Origin: Notospermus geniculatus
Taxonomy: Eukaryota; Nemertea; Pilidiophora; Heteronemertea; Lineidae
Assembly (NCBI GenBank): GCA_002633025.1
Contig: NMRB01001304.1
Span: 49,977-113,976 of the forward strand
DNA: 64,000 bases
Direction: 5' to 3'
Shown: positions 20,146 to 30,943 of the stretch, one piece after another
Layout of the letters: each line of letters starts with the position of its first letter
Position numbering within the stretch: position 1 is the stretch's first letter
The notes under the pieces: model-generated
Database searches by the model: none
Told to the model about the DNA's origin: nothing
What the model saw: only the letters and a program-made list of their open reading frames with translations
Translations under genes and position numbers: made by a program

Positions 20146-20599
20146 GGGAGGTTCCACAACGTCTGCGAATTATGAAATGCGAATATGCTTCGACCATGAC
20201 GTCATCACTTTGGCGTATGACGTTGCGTCTCTTTCGTGACCACGTGCAAATTCGTTGCGTCTAGACGAGGATGGCCGTAAATCTTCGTAATGTTAGGTAG
20301 CCTAGTTTACGAATTACGAATAATTTTCGTTTACAAGAAATATGTTTTGGGGCTTTTCTGTGCACACAGGTGACACCTGGATATACCTGTCACACTTTAG
20401 CGCTGGAATAAATGCTTGAAATATATCTGTAAGGTAATGACGTCGTGTTAAAGAGATGTTGCACGTCGTTCACAAGGCCAAAAGTCGGATCATCATGGAT
20501 TGAGACAAAGAAACCGCGTCATGACGTCATCAACGATCTGAAATCGTTTCGTGACTCGTAATTTCTTATTCGTGACGATGAGAGTTTTCGCAGTACCCG
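20146..20599. mobile_element. ~454-bp MITE, second copy of 48611 family
   Basis: Starts GGGAGGTTCCACAACGTCTGCG and tracks the element at 48611-49047 along its length (GACGTCATCA, GCAAATTCGTTGCGTC, GACGAGGATGGCCG, AAATGCTTRAAATRT). The right end is diverged, so the boundary is approximate. TA precedes the left end. Confidence 0.7.
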
Positions 20600-21080
20600 A
20601 AACGCCAATGCCAATGCCAATCACATTGTTCGGTTTCTCGAACCCACATTCATTTCGTCAGAAACAGGCATTGTGAACAAAGAAAGCACGCGGTATCACC
20701 ACTCGGTTATAAATAGATTTCCTGGCTTTCGGTTGATTATAAGCCAACCTCGCACCCGGCACTTCGTATTTCCTATCTGCAGATAGCCTATTGACAACTC
20801 TCTTTAAAGCCAGACACTATAGACAGATGGGTTATAATCGACTAGTCTCGGTCACCCAGCCGCTGTTTCGAATCTGAGGAACCGTAGCAGTACTGTGTGT
20901 CTGGCTGCGCAAGACTACACACAGCATTTGGGATTACCCAAGGGGATTCCCAAAACCTCGATGCAGGATAATGCTATTATATGTGGTTCTATGGTTCTAT
21001 ACACTACGCACGCCTGTAAATGAGGTTGCACTATATTTCGGCCGAACTGGGGAGTGAGTAGCGGTGCATAGTGTGCGGCT
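20600..21080. other. no gene seen
   Basis: Unassigned sequence with no transposon ends or exon signals that I could support. Confidence 0.35.
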
Positions 21081-21581
21081 TTAACGGCGCGTTCTGTGCG
21101 GTGATAGGGTCCTTGGTTTTAGCGGGTTGTCGTTAGTACGCCGATAGCACTATATCCGTGTCTCACTATCTGGGTTTCGATGCGGTCGGCCCTGGGCGGG
21201 AGGTCACCAAACTGTGTTAGTGCTAACAGGACCCTAACAAAGGTTAGTGGTGTTGGTTTGGGGTAGTTCGCCCATCGCGAATCTCAGGTAACTAACCGCG
21301 TTGTTAGTGCGCCCGACAGGAAATTTTGTTGGCCTACCAGCGGCTCTCTTGGTAAAGCCCCAGTCACATATCCGCTCCGGGGCCCGTACGGCGAGTAAAA
21401 ACAGACATTTTGGCCAATTTCTACGGTGCCCAGTTTGATCCAGTCTAATTTCCGCTTATCCATTGAGGCGATTTCGGCATAATTCATCTTAGATCCGTGT
21501 TTCAGTCTCTAAAATCCATGGCAAGCCGCTGGGTGGGGAATACGGGGCCCGGTGGATTTTTGACCTAGGCTTAAGGGATTT

Positions 21582-21681
21582 TGCAAGCGCCCGGTTAGGC
21601 CATAGGACTACGTTTATCTATTGTTTGGGTGCACTCACACAATAGATAAACGTCGTCGTAGAGCCTAACCGGGCGCTTGCA
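21582..21681. mobile_element. 100-bp hairpin nested in TTAA element
   Basis: TGCAAGCGCCCGGTTAGGC pairs with its complement at 21663-21681, and an inner TTTATCTATTGT/ACAATAGATAAA forms a second stem. No clear duplication at its ends. Confidence 0.65.
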
Positions 21682-21906
21682 GAAGCTCACTACTATCGCT
21701 AGTCGGGACCACCTTTAGCATGTTTAGTGGGCTGTTAGTTGACTACGTGTGTTTGTAGAGACAAGATGTGGCGCATTGAGGCGGACGTGTCTCAACAAGA
21801 CCTCGATGTTGCAGACGGAGAAATGACGATATACAAGCATAGAGTTTTTAAATCCTTTTGAGGAATTCCGAGAGAAGAAATTCAATGTCATTCTACACGT
21901 CTTGCT

Positions 21907-21990
21907 TCTTTTTAGCTCACCGGAGTGAGCTATTACGATGGTGCATCGTCCATCGTCCGTCGTCGTCGTCGTGTTCCGTTAGCAGGGCAC
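21907..21990 (+). repeat. AGCTCACCGGAGTGAGCT repeat fragment
   Basis: Starts TTTTTAGCTCACCGGAGTGA and runs into CATCGTCCATCGTCCGTCGT. The motif resembles repeats common in marine invertebrate genomes. A related copy lies inverted at about 61330-61517. Confidence 0.5.
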
Positions 21991-22120
21991 GTTTCGTAAC
22001 CGCCAGGGCCGACCGCATCGAAACCCAGATAGTGAGACGCGGAAATAGTGCCTTCGGCGTACTAACGACAACCCGCTAAAACCAAGGACCCTATCACCGC
22101 ACAGAACGCGCCGTTAAAGA

Positions 22121-22860
22121 GAGTTGATTTGATTTGATTTGATTTGTGTTTATTATAACGAAAGAGATTTACAATGAATTTTAAAGAGGGCCAAGGCCGG
22201 AGCATTAGTCATGTTAGTGGCCCTTTAGAACATAATTAAACTTAGGATGTAAGGCGGTGAATAACAGCGTAGGAATAATGTACATGAATAACAAACTAAG
22301 GGAAAGTGAAGTCACGTGGTGAAAGAACACAAGCCACGGACAAACAGAATACAGACAGGATAAAACAAAACGATAGCTATAGCGAGGTAAGAACGGTCAA
22401 CGGTGGACACCCAGAGGAACTGGTAAACACCTATTCAACACTGAGTATCCACCGTCGCCGCACCAAACAAGGCAATAACAAATAAATGACATACAAAACA
22501 AAAATACAATGTAGGGGTCGTGGCAGCTACCCCAGAGATAAGAGCGGGAATGCATGGAGAGGGCGGTCAGAGTCGGTGTTGACGTGTGAGAAGGAAATAA
22601 AAGAGAATAATCATTATGTAGCATTGGTGAGTATGGTCTTCGCTGTATCAAGAAAAGTAGCAGTTTTTGATATAATAAGCTTATTCATCTGATCTGGAAA
22701 GGGAGGGCCACCATGAATCAAAAGGTAAATACGGTCTATGAGACTGGATGAAGTTAAAACAGTNTGGACGTCATTTGAAGCTACGAATGCGTTGGACGTG
22801 ACGTCCAACATGGCGGCATCTCGTCGCGGCAGTGACGTCACAATCGTCGCTGCACTTCCT
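22121..22860 (-). pseudogene. CR1/L2-like LINE 3' end, truncated
   Basis: On the minus strand the sequence ends in a short tandem AAATC tail (22123-22147), preceded by AATAAACACA and a GGCCACTAACAT..GGCCTTGGCCC segment, as in CR1/L2-like LINEs that end in short repeats instead of poly(A). An open minus-strand stretch (22614-22841, with an N at 22764) may be the last part of the reverse transcriptase frame, but no catalytic motif is present. The 5' limit is uncertain. Confidence 0.5.
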
Positions 22861-22924
22861 CTATAGGATATGAATAGCCTACAGAGAGCTATGGTACACA
22901 GACATGCCAGTTAACATAGACTTA

Positions 22925-23468
22925 CCGTATTTTTCGGACTATAAGGCGCAGCCTTTTTCCTTGAAGAAGGGTCTAAAATTGGGGGTGCGCCTTATAGGGT
23001 GGTGCGCCTTATCTGCAGATCCAGTCTGACAATTTGATCAGAAGTGTCAAGACACTGACGAACCCAAGCATTCAAGCATGCATGGATGCATGCAAGCCAA
23101 AGTTATTGTCACAGTGCTGGTTGACAGATGATGCAGTGAACTGTGAACCGATGAAGTTTCAGTTAGGCCTAATTTGTCACAACAAGCTAAGAAATCATAC
23201 AACCAGATCCATCAGTACCAACAGCAGAATTGCAGATGTCAATGGGTTCAAACAAGGCAATCAGACCCTGTAATTGTCTTGGCTGTTGTTGGGTCAATGC
23301 ACACTGAGCAGCCATGCATTGTATGTGTATAATATGCACTGACGCATTCACTGACAGGACTGCGCCTTATAGGGAGGTGCGCCTTATGTATGGATTTCAT
23401 CAGAGATTTTGGGTGAAATTGGGGGTGCGCCTTATAGTCAGGTGCGCCCTATAGTCAGGAAAATATGG
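22925..23468. mobile_element. 544-bp MITE with CCGTATTTTTCGG ends
   Basis: Ends CCGTATTTTTCGGACTATAAG and the complementary ATAGTCAGGAAAATATGG are inverted and flanked by TA (22923-22924, 23469-23470). GGTGCGCCTTATAG motifs repeat just inside both ends. This end sequence is familiar from widespread non-autonomous elements in animals. A short 79-codon frame inside has no transposase features. Confidence 0.75.
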
Positions 23469-23470
23469 TA

Positions 23471-24146
23471 AACAGTTCAGGACTGTGAAGCCAAGCACTC
23501 TTATCGTGTAGCACATTGTAATCAAAGCCTAAGAGACAGTCGCAACAAATGTCAACTTTTTTGATAAGATTGAAGCAACACAAGCTAACAATAAAAGTAA
23601 AATGTCCACCTTTTGGGCTTAATCCCTGGTACATGTATTTGCCTACAGTGACTGGCTACCAAGGAAATGAACATGTCCTGAAGGACATCAACAGTATTGG
23701 TAAAGTTTTAATGGGTTATCGAGGGAACTTGTCGCTTTCTGAAGACGTCTGATGGAGTACTCAGCAGGATTCAGACATGTCTAAGCCAACCACTTCTGCC
23801 GCTTTTTGCAGATAATCGGAACATTTCCAATACTGGGCACCTCGGGCATGAGAGAGATTGTCGCATCTTGCTTTCGCTGTCTGGAACATCAGGACAAAAC
23901 GATGGCCTGTTCAGTTAGGCAAGGATACCAAACTATTTGTGATCACAGTTCCTTTAGACAATCGCAACATGCTGGTTAACGTCCTGCCATGACATGCATG
24001 AATAGGGATCCCAAGCTGGCAGATTGCAACTCCCTGTGACTATCACAGCTAGAAAGAACTAAAGATAGTTAACTCCTACCACGATGCACAAAACTGGCAG
24101 ATAGCAGCCCCTTTGGACTACCTCAGCCAGAAAGAGCGATGAAGGT
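23471..24146. other. no gene seen
   Basis: Unassigned. A 67-codon frame at 23549-23752 has no recognisable family. Confidence 0.35.
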
Positions 24147-24381
24147 TGACCCCTTCACAAATCTGCGCACTTCCGCCGAAATCTCAACCAGAACCTCGAT
24201 CTGAAACCGGCTGACGTGACGCCATCCATGATTCAGCAATGGTCAAGTCTGACGCAACGTCTTCGACGTCACTGTCGTGGGGTTGTCTGCGTTACGTCAT
24301 TCAGTTTCAGACCAAGGTTGTGGTTGAGATTACGGCGGAAGTGTGCAGATCTTTGTCGTTTACGTCAATTTGAGAACGGTC
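24147..24381. mobile_element. ~240-bp MITE, copy 1 of 4
   Basis: Inverted ends share TCTGCGCACTTCCGCCGAAA with copies at 45098-45332, 50857-51092 and 56185-56425. The left terminus is degenerate here; the right ends GAGAACGGTC before TA. The interior is a CGACGTCACTG-rich imperfect palindrome. Confidence 0.75.
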
Positions 24382-24383
24382 TA

Positions 24384-24950
24384 TTACTTCAAATAACTCG
24401 AAGGAAGGCTTCCTCATTTTCATAAAACCAACACCACATTACCAATCCCCAATATTGGTTTCACACTACTAACGTCACATCTGACATTCAAAGTCTTAAA
24501 GATTGTTTACAAAATGTCCGTTCTGGTCATCCCTGACAAGCTCCTAATCCTCAAACTCATTTCAAAGGTGGCGATACTAAGACCGTGGTCAAAGACCCGG
24601 CGCTGAGTGCAACAAGAAACTGCGACCTAATAATGCGAAATAATCCTGTTTGACTACTAGTCACAACTTGTCTTGATCTTGAAGACCGATCATAACCAAC
24701 TCGCAGGAACTCATCAAAGCTTAATAACAATTTGCTTTGCCGTAAGTTCAGGTGTGGTGATCAGCTAAGCCTTGATGTCGAGGTGCGGAACACTTCTCGC
24801 TTCCCTGATATCGGTGTTTGAAGTCCTAACTGCCAATCTTTTGGATAATCTATTTGATGTGTACTGGTCAGTTTGCTGTGACCATCGGACATCCTTGATG
24901 GGAAATTCAATCCATATGTATCATTTGATGTGTCCATGGCTGTACTCCAA
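24384..24950. other. no gene seen
   Basis: Unassigned sequence without exon or transposon signals. Confidence 0.35.
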
Positions 24951-25615
24951 CTAGTCAAAGAAGCTGATGGAACTTCTATTGTAGTGTCCACGACATTCAA
25001 TAGTGTCTTCTCTCTGTCGTCCCACTACCATCTGATGTGTCAGTAGGTGCCCACTACATTCAATAGTGTCTTCTATCTTTAGTTCCACTACCATTTGATG
25101 TGTCAGTAGGTGCCGACTACATTCAATATCGTCTTTCACCTTAGTCCCACTACCATTTGATGTGTCAGTAGGTGCTGACTACATTTAATAGTGTCTTCTA
25201 TCTTTAGTCCCACTACCATTTGATGTGTCAGTAGGTGTCCATGACATTCAATAGTGTCTTCTATCTTTAGTCCCACTACCATTTGATGTGTCAGTAGGTG
25301 TCTATGACATTCAATAGTGTCTTCTATCTTTAGTTCCACTACCATTTGATGTGTCAGTAGGTGTCCACTACATTCAATAGTGTCTTCTATCTTTAGGTCC
25401 ACTACCATTTGATGTGTCAGTAGGTGCCCTACATTCAAAAGTGTCTTCTATCTTCCACTACCACCTGATGTATCAGCAGGTCTCCACTACATTCAATATG
25501 TCTTCTATCTCAGTTCCACTACCATTTGATGTGTCAGTAGGTGTCCACTACATTCAATAGTGTATTCTATCTTTAGTCCCACTACCACTTGATGTGTCAG
25601 TAGGTGGTCAGGCAC
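24951..25615. repeat. 63-bp minisatellite, about ten copies
   Basis: Tandem copies of a 63-base unit (ACATTCAATAGTGTCTTCTA..TTTGATGTGTCAGTAGGTG) with substitutions and a few shortened copies. Because 63 is a multiple of three, the minus strand stays open for 100 codons and encodes a 21-residue repeat (HLLTHQMVV..KIEDTIEC). Frame breaks between 25136 and 25139 and in the shortened copies argue against coding. Confidence 0.85.
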
Positions 25616-26123
25616 ATTTGATGTGTCAATGGGAAATTTCCACCTTAGTCCCTTCACCAATCGATAAATTTCCAATACATTCCGCCAATGGTGTAAAATT
25701 TATCTTTTGGGACCTTACACCATTTGATGTGTCAGTGGCTGTTCTACCCCAAATCACCAAACTTGGTCCCTGTCCTACCATCACAATACACTTTATGGGT
25801 GTTTTTTTTCAGAATTGTGTCTTCAATACTTTCTCTTTGCCCTTCCTGCTTTATCAACAAGCTGAAATAATATCATATTCAGGAGGAGTTGGATATTTTT
25901 ATTCTGTCTTACAGAAAAACCCAAGAGAAAATGATAAATGGATATGTACTGAAATAATTATGTAATTTAATTAGGAAGAGAGATCTAGCACTTCTACCTT
26001 AAATTATTCATTTGTAATGAAATTTATGTGGGCTATGTACAAGTTAATCGTTCTAGTGAAAATGAAAAAGCATGACAGCATACTAAAAGGAGGGAGGCAC
26101 ATGTGAAGAGTGTATGGCCCCTA
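25616..26123. other. decaying edge of the 63-bp array, then unassigned
   Basis: Isolated CATTTGATGTGTCA words at 25615 and 25727 continue the array. No gene seen beyond. Confidence 0.4.
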
Positions 26124-26440
26124 AACATCTTCGATAATCGAAGGGCGATCTGCTCACCACTGCGTTACATCACACATCACCCTTCGAGTAATAGACCGGT
26201 CCGCGGCGTATCTTGGCACGATGCCAACTTTACTGGTCGACCAATCATATTGCACTTTATATCGGGTCTTCGGCTACCACTGTTTGTACCACGAGGAAAT
26301 TTTACAACACCGGTTCTGATTGGCTTGTTCTTCAAAAGGCAAGAGGCAGCGGATACGCCGTGGACCGGTCTATTTCTCGAAGGGTGATGTGCGATGTAAT
26401 GCAGTGATGAGCAGATCGGCCTTCGATTATCGGAGATGCT
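26124..26440. mobile_element. 317-bp MITE with ~90-bp inverted ends
   Basis: Arms AACATCTTCGATAATCGAAGG.. and their complement at 26352-26440 extend about 90 bases. TA flanks both sides (26122-26123, 26441-26442). No coding capacity. Confidence 0.8.
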
Positions 26441-26495
26441 TAGAAAGGAAGTATACCGAGACCATCTGCACTGGCAGCAATGCTATTCCCAACCA

Positions 26496-26764
26496 TCACG
26501 ACCAAACAGGCAATATAATCAGGGGTGTGCAAACAGACACTGGAACAGCACCAATTTCTCTTAAGATCTCTATCTCGCCGAGAACACTTCTTATGTCATG
26601 ATGATCTGTGTACTCCATTTCCACGATAAACGGTCCAACAGTATCAATGGCTCGTCTCTCGGCCCTTTGTGGACATGCCGGTGTCAGATGTGGCGGGCAG
26701 TATGACAGTAAAATCGATTCCGCAATGCCGCGCTGTCCAATCTGGCCATATATCTCTCCGACAC
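26496..26764 (-). CDS. candidate terminal exon, unknown protein
   Basis: An open minus-strand stretch of 88 codons starts right after a good acceptor (ATATATCTGTTGTGTCAG) and ends at TGA. The peptide has ordinary globular composition (for example IYGQIGQRGIAESILLSYC and DIRSVLGEIEILREIGAVP) and resembles no family I can name. No good donor lies downstream, so it would be a last exon. It may equally be a fragment of a transposon protein, since it adjoins the MITE at 26124-26440. Confidence 0.3.
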
Positions 26765-27404
26765 CTGACACAACAGATATATTACATGGAATGTCTTTTT
26801 AGAACTCTCACCCCTTAGAAGACTTCTCAACCCCTGATCCCTAACTAACCTTTTTGCCACTTTTTTCTCTCAAGACACATTTCTGGTGACCTGAAGGAGC
26901 AGCTCATTCACATCCTCCCACAGCAAGGCTTTGGTCTCGTTCCTACTCATACAGTGGATGAAGAGAAGCGAGGTAAAAAACCCTGCTGTGGGAGGATGCT
27001 CATTCAGCACTTCACTTGATCCTCTCAGACCAATAGACTATCACTCCAAAAGGGTGCACCACGTGAGGGGTCAGCGTCATGACGTCCCGCACGTCATTTC
27101 ATGATGTCTTGAGGTGAGACGGAAAAAAAACAAATTGTTTCCTGACGTCATGATCGCTGAAACAACTGGATTTTTTTCGAGTCGCATCATGGCGTTCAGA
27201 AATGAAGTGCTGGACCCGTCAGGTGCTGCACTTTTTTGGAGTGATATCGTCTATTGGGAATACACAACATCGGGTGCAACTCGAGCGAGTTTTGAATGTC
27301 CAGACTCTTCGTCATGTGCCCAACGCTCTGTCGGCTGCTACTATGCCACCATGTTCCACCAGCTGCACACAAAATCGCTTAGCAACCCCCCCCAAGGTCG
27401 CTAA
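26765..27404. other. no gene seen; small inverted repeat
   Basis: CATCCTCCCACAGCA (26915-26930) and its complement TGCTGTGGGAGGATG (26985-27000) form a spaced inverted repeat. The rest is unassigned. Confidence 0.4.
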
Positions 27405-27607
27405 GCAATTTTGTTGCTCAGCAACCCCCAAGATCCATAACCACTATTATGTTGTTTGTTCCTTCCATTGTTTTAAATATTCCACCATCTGTTCTACTTT
27501 TAATTTTAGTTGTAAAAGGGCCACAAATGCCTCGGCTTTGGCCCTTTTTAAGTTATATTTGTAAAACTTTATGTTCGGAAATAAAATCAATACAATACAA
27601 TACAATA
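27405..27607 (+). pseudogene. LINE 3'-tail fragment with CAATA repeats
   Basis: A hairpin-forming AAAGGGCCACAAATGCCTCG..TTTGGCCCTTTTT is followed by TTCGGAAATAAAATCAATACAATAC. The short-repeat tail and the conserved pre-tail hairpin match CR1/L2-like LINE ends. No coding region remains. The 5' boundary is approximate. Confidence 0.5.
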
Positions 27608-28380
27608 CCACTATTTTTTAAGAACAGCTTTACTTTACAAAAATACAGAAGGCTTCAATCCCTTCCCTCCACTTTTTCTAAAACAGTCTTACTTCATCTC
27701 AGTCTGCCTTTATCCCGGGGCCTTTATCTCTGCGAGAAAACATCCGACTTTACAGTAGCTAAATCGGTCTGCAACTCATTAACACCTGTTCCTGAGCATG
27801 TCTTTGATATCCAGCACCTCTAAGAGGGGAGGGGTGATAACTACATTTCCACATCTATATGTCATATCCAACACCTCTTTACCTCGTTAAGCCCCGGCTT
27901 TTAGATCCCAAATGTCGTCAGGTCCCTCGAGCAATACGTGGTGACCATTTAATAGGAATACGGTCTACTTCAATGTTTCTGATTGCATTCACGCCTCGGC
28001 GTTGATATGGTAAATATATTTTGAGTTGGGAAACGACACTCGAGTACCCCCGGGGAAGATACCCACAGATTTTTTTACAAACGGGAGTTGGCGCATAATT
28101 ACAGAGCCACAAAACCTCTTAAGTAGGCATGACTTATCTGGGGGCACGATGTTACGATGACATTTTTTTCAGAATTTTTTTTTGTAAATGGATTCATTTC
28201 TAAGTCGCAAATATGGCACCAACGCCAACAAGATTGACCCAACCAGCAAAATGATTCATTGGTTTATGCTACATATACAAACCAGTTAACTTTTCCCATC
28301 TGCGGGGTGGGGGGTGGGGGTAATGAAGAACTGTACACCAACCACAAGATTGTGGGTGTCACAGCAGGGCGTCATTATTT
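27608..28380. other. no gene seen
   Basis: Unassigned sequence; a GGGGTGGGGGGTGGGGG run is at 28303-28320. Confidence 0.35.
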
Positions 28381-28690
28381 TTGGTCTGGGCCAAGCGTGG
28401 GCTCTTTATGTCCACCACATGGGACAGTAAGCCATGGTGCCTTGTACCTTGTGTCTTTTTAAGGGCAAGTAAAAGACCCCATCCAAGTGAGGAACATGAG
28501 TAACTTGAGATGGCCTCTTCCGTGATGTACCAGAGCCAATAAAATGCTTTGGTTTTGGCCCTGATGGAAAAACCTAATACAACAACAAGAGCCCACATCC
28601 AAGCCTGAGGAACCTGAGTACATGTAGCTTGAGAAAGAGTCTTCCAACAGGGTCAATAATGCGCTGGCTTCAGCCCTGATGGAAAAAATA
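28381..28690 (+). mobile_element. SINE family 1, two headless copies
   Basis: CATCCAAGTGAGGAACATGA..CTTGAGATGGCCTCTTCC..TTTGGCCCTGATGGAAAAA is the body shared with the SINEs at 55911, 59405 and 62630. A second diverged copy (28575-28690) follows directly. Neither keeps a clear tRNA-like head. Confidence 0.65.
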
Positions 28691-29209
28691 CTAAAAACAA
28701 CGTTGTGGCCCCTGTGGAAATGGTGAGGACACATAAAAATCAATGGACAGGATTATACGCTATTATTGACTGAGGGTGTCGATTTTACTGCTGTATTTTC
28801 ATCTCAGCAGGGCTCAAACAGTACAAAAATATAAACATAAAGAAAATAGTGATGTCTATCTTTATCTCCTGAAGGCAAAAATGTCTGTGTACTCAAATAG
28901 CAAACACGCCGAGCTTTTGAAGATTAACGTGCCCATAACACCCAGGGGCAATGAGTTTTTTCTGCGTGCGTGCGTGATCTGGATTGAGACCGGAGGGAAA
29001 AAATGGTGTATGTATACAAGAATCAAGTATTCGCCATTGAAAAAAGCAAAATAGATGAATATGGAAAATGTGGGAGGGTGATGGGCGGTCAGATTCGTGC
29101 GTGTCAGAAGTGGAATCGGACACCAATTGTCGACTAAAACTTAACCCAGTCAACAGCATCTCTGCTCAAAGGGTACCCCTTTCTTTCCTCAAGATTTTCT
29201 TTCTTCCAG
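28691..29209. other. no gene seen
   Basis: Unassigned sequence. The open frames on both strands have no recognised family. Confidence 0.35.
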
Positions 29210-29268
29210 ATTTCATTGAAAAATTGCCAAAGTCCAAAGTTGTTCCTCTGAATTCCGGGAGGATGTTG
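29210..29268 (+). CDS. candidate 59-bp exon, unknown
   Basis: A very strong acceptor (TTTTCTTTCTTCCAG) precedes an open stretch (FIEKLPKSKVVPLNSGRML) followed by a possible donor GTAAAG; the frame otherwise continues to TAG at 29310. No family is recognised. The call rests on splice-site grammar alone. Confidence 0.25.
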
Positions 29269-29453
29269 GTAAAGTGGTTGAGTGTTGGCCTCGAGTCAGA
29301 GAAGTCATAGACTTCAATTCTCAGCCAAGTTACCCAAAATTATTTGAAATTCAAAGTATCTGTTTTGTTAGGAAGAAAAGCTTGATGGATCACAAGTGCA
29401 CTCACAAAAAAGATACAGACTCAAGACATATGGTAATACAAAGTATCATTTAA

Positions 29454-29667
29454 AGGGCCTCTAGAGGCAGCTTTTTGGTGCATATTGATATGATTACTAA
29501 TACAGGATTGGTGGCATGAGGATCCAACCTGGGCATCAATTTTGAAGTAAAATTTCATCACTGTCAACCTTTAATTCACAATTTGTGAGTTCATGGTCAC
29601 TAGCGCCATCTGTTGCATAGTGGAAGTACTGTTAGTAGCCTAATAGCAGGCTGCCTCTAGAGGCCCT
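29454..29667. mobile_element. 214-bp TTAA-flanked MITE
   Basis: Ends AGGGCCTCTAGAGGCAGC and GCTGCCTCTAGAGGCCCT are inverted, with TTAA on both sides (29450-29453, 29668-29671). Non-coding. Confidence 0.8.
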
Positions 29668-29671
29668 TTAA

Positions 29672-30418
29672 GCTCAAAATCTCAATTCTGGAAATTTTGG
29701 ACACATTGTGATTGTGCTTCAACCCCCACTCTCTCAGCAGTACTTCAAGCTGCACAGGATGTTCTATCACAATTTGACACGAAATGTCGCTGAATATTCT
29801 TCCATATGGCAACCGCCGGAATCACTAACGTATCAAATTTCGCTCGTTTGAGATGCAAACTCTGATAATATTCAACTCATCACAACGTTGGACAGCTTTG
29901 AATCGTAACGTTCGCTTGAAGCATCCCACCGAGAGCACAATCAACTGAATTAAAGGAATTAAAACGTGGTGCAGTCGCTCAATTTCGTCCTTTTGCAAAT
30001 ACGGATGCATTAGTTGCGTAAACAATCATGATTCAGACTGAAAAAGTAGATTTTGTGCGTGTTTTGTTCGGAATGTGTCGGCCATGTTTGATGTACATGT
30101 TAATGGATATTCCTATGATGAAACAACGCAGAAAAAAATATTTGTCAGACGGCAAATTAATCACGAATTCTCATCGCACGGCACGGCATGGTTTGAATTA
30201 TATAAACAAGGGATGTGAAACTATATCAAATATGGCGAATTTCATTTCATGGCTTACTTTGCCAGACATACAGCATGAAAACAGTTACTGAATGGAGTGT
30301 CGATGAGGTTTTATATGCTTGTTCATTTCCTTATTATATTCAATGTACATGGACACTTTCACTACTGCCATTATCAATTTTGTCAATGAAATGGTCCATG
30401 GACCATCTTGCCTGCGTG
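29672..30418. other. no gene seen
   Basis: Unassigned sequence with short incidental frames. Confidence 0.35.
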
Positions 30419-30422
30419 TTAA

Positions 30423-30632
30423 CTCTTTCAGCCCTATACGGACGGATATATCCGTTCGCCAAAATCATTCTCAAATCCTATCAACGAGTATATCCGTCCA
30501 CCCCTAAATCCAATTTTCTACAATATAGGATTGGGTAAGCATTTTTTTAAAAATCCTGAAATATTTTTTTTTCTCAAAAAATCACCTTGGATCTGTGAGA
30601 CCTGGCGAAAAAATTGCCTAGGGCTGAAAGAG
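30423..30632. mobile_element. 210-bp TTAA-flanked MITE
   Basis: Ends CTCTTTCAGCCCTA and TAGGGCTGAAAGAG are perfect inverted repeats flanked by TTAA (30419-30422, 30633-30636). An internal ACGGATATATCCGT palindrome recurs. Non-coding. Confidence 0.8.
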
Positions 30633-30750
30633 TTAAGTAGTTTTATGAATATGGAGCTAGGGACGAATGATTCAAAGAAGTCAAAATGTTCCAACAACGG
30701 AAGTGATGGGCAACAAACTGTTGGAAAGTTTCTCTAAGCTAAGCCACCTA

Positions 30751-30788
30751 AGGCCTGGAGGAGTAAGTTACACTTATTCCTCCAGGCT
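30751..30788. repeat. short hairpin
   Basis: GCCTGGAGGAGTAAG and CTTATTCCTCCAGGC pair with one mismatch around a 5-base loop, directly beside the MITE at 30792. Confidence 0.6.
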
Positions 30789-30791
30789 TAA

Positions 30792-30940
30792 TGCTGCTTT
30801 TCCACGAGACGTTTGCGGACGCAGACGGTGGCGGGAGCGGGTGCGGGTGAAACAGCCAAAGGGAAATACGTTGGATCGATTTTTTCCACCCGCGCCCGCC
30901 TCCTATTCCGCGCCCGCAAACGCCTTGTGGAAAAGCAGCT
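30792..30940. mobile_element. 149-bp MITE with TAA duplication
   Basis: Ends TGCTGCTTTTCCACGAGACG and the complementary ..CTTGTGGAAAAGCAGC are inverted. TAA lies on both sides (30789-30791, 30941-30943), as in PIF/Harbinger elements. The centre is GCGGGCGCGG-rich. Confidence 0.75.
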
Positions 30941-30943
30941 TAA

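Larger units (their letters stand above)
21085..22113. mobile_element. 1.0-kb TTAA-flanked element, ~105-bp inverted ends
   Basis: Arms CGGCGCGTTCTGTGCGGTGA... (21085-21190) and their complement (22003-22113) are flanked by TTAA (21081-21084, 22114-22117), a piggyBac-type site. The interior includes a hairpin (21582-21681) and a piece of an AGCTCACC repeat (21907-21990). No transposase frame is visible. Confidence 0.75.

Noticed and set aside
25136-25438. 100-codon repeat protein
   Set aside because: It is the 63-base minisatellite read in one frame; neighbouring units break the frame.
28990-29060. Minus-strand FFQWRILDSCI resembling the WCxxGxC exon
   Set aside because: Nucleotide identity is about chance level, the first Cys is missing, and there is no AG acceptor before the TGG.
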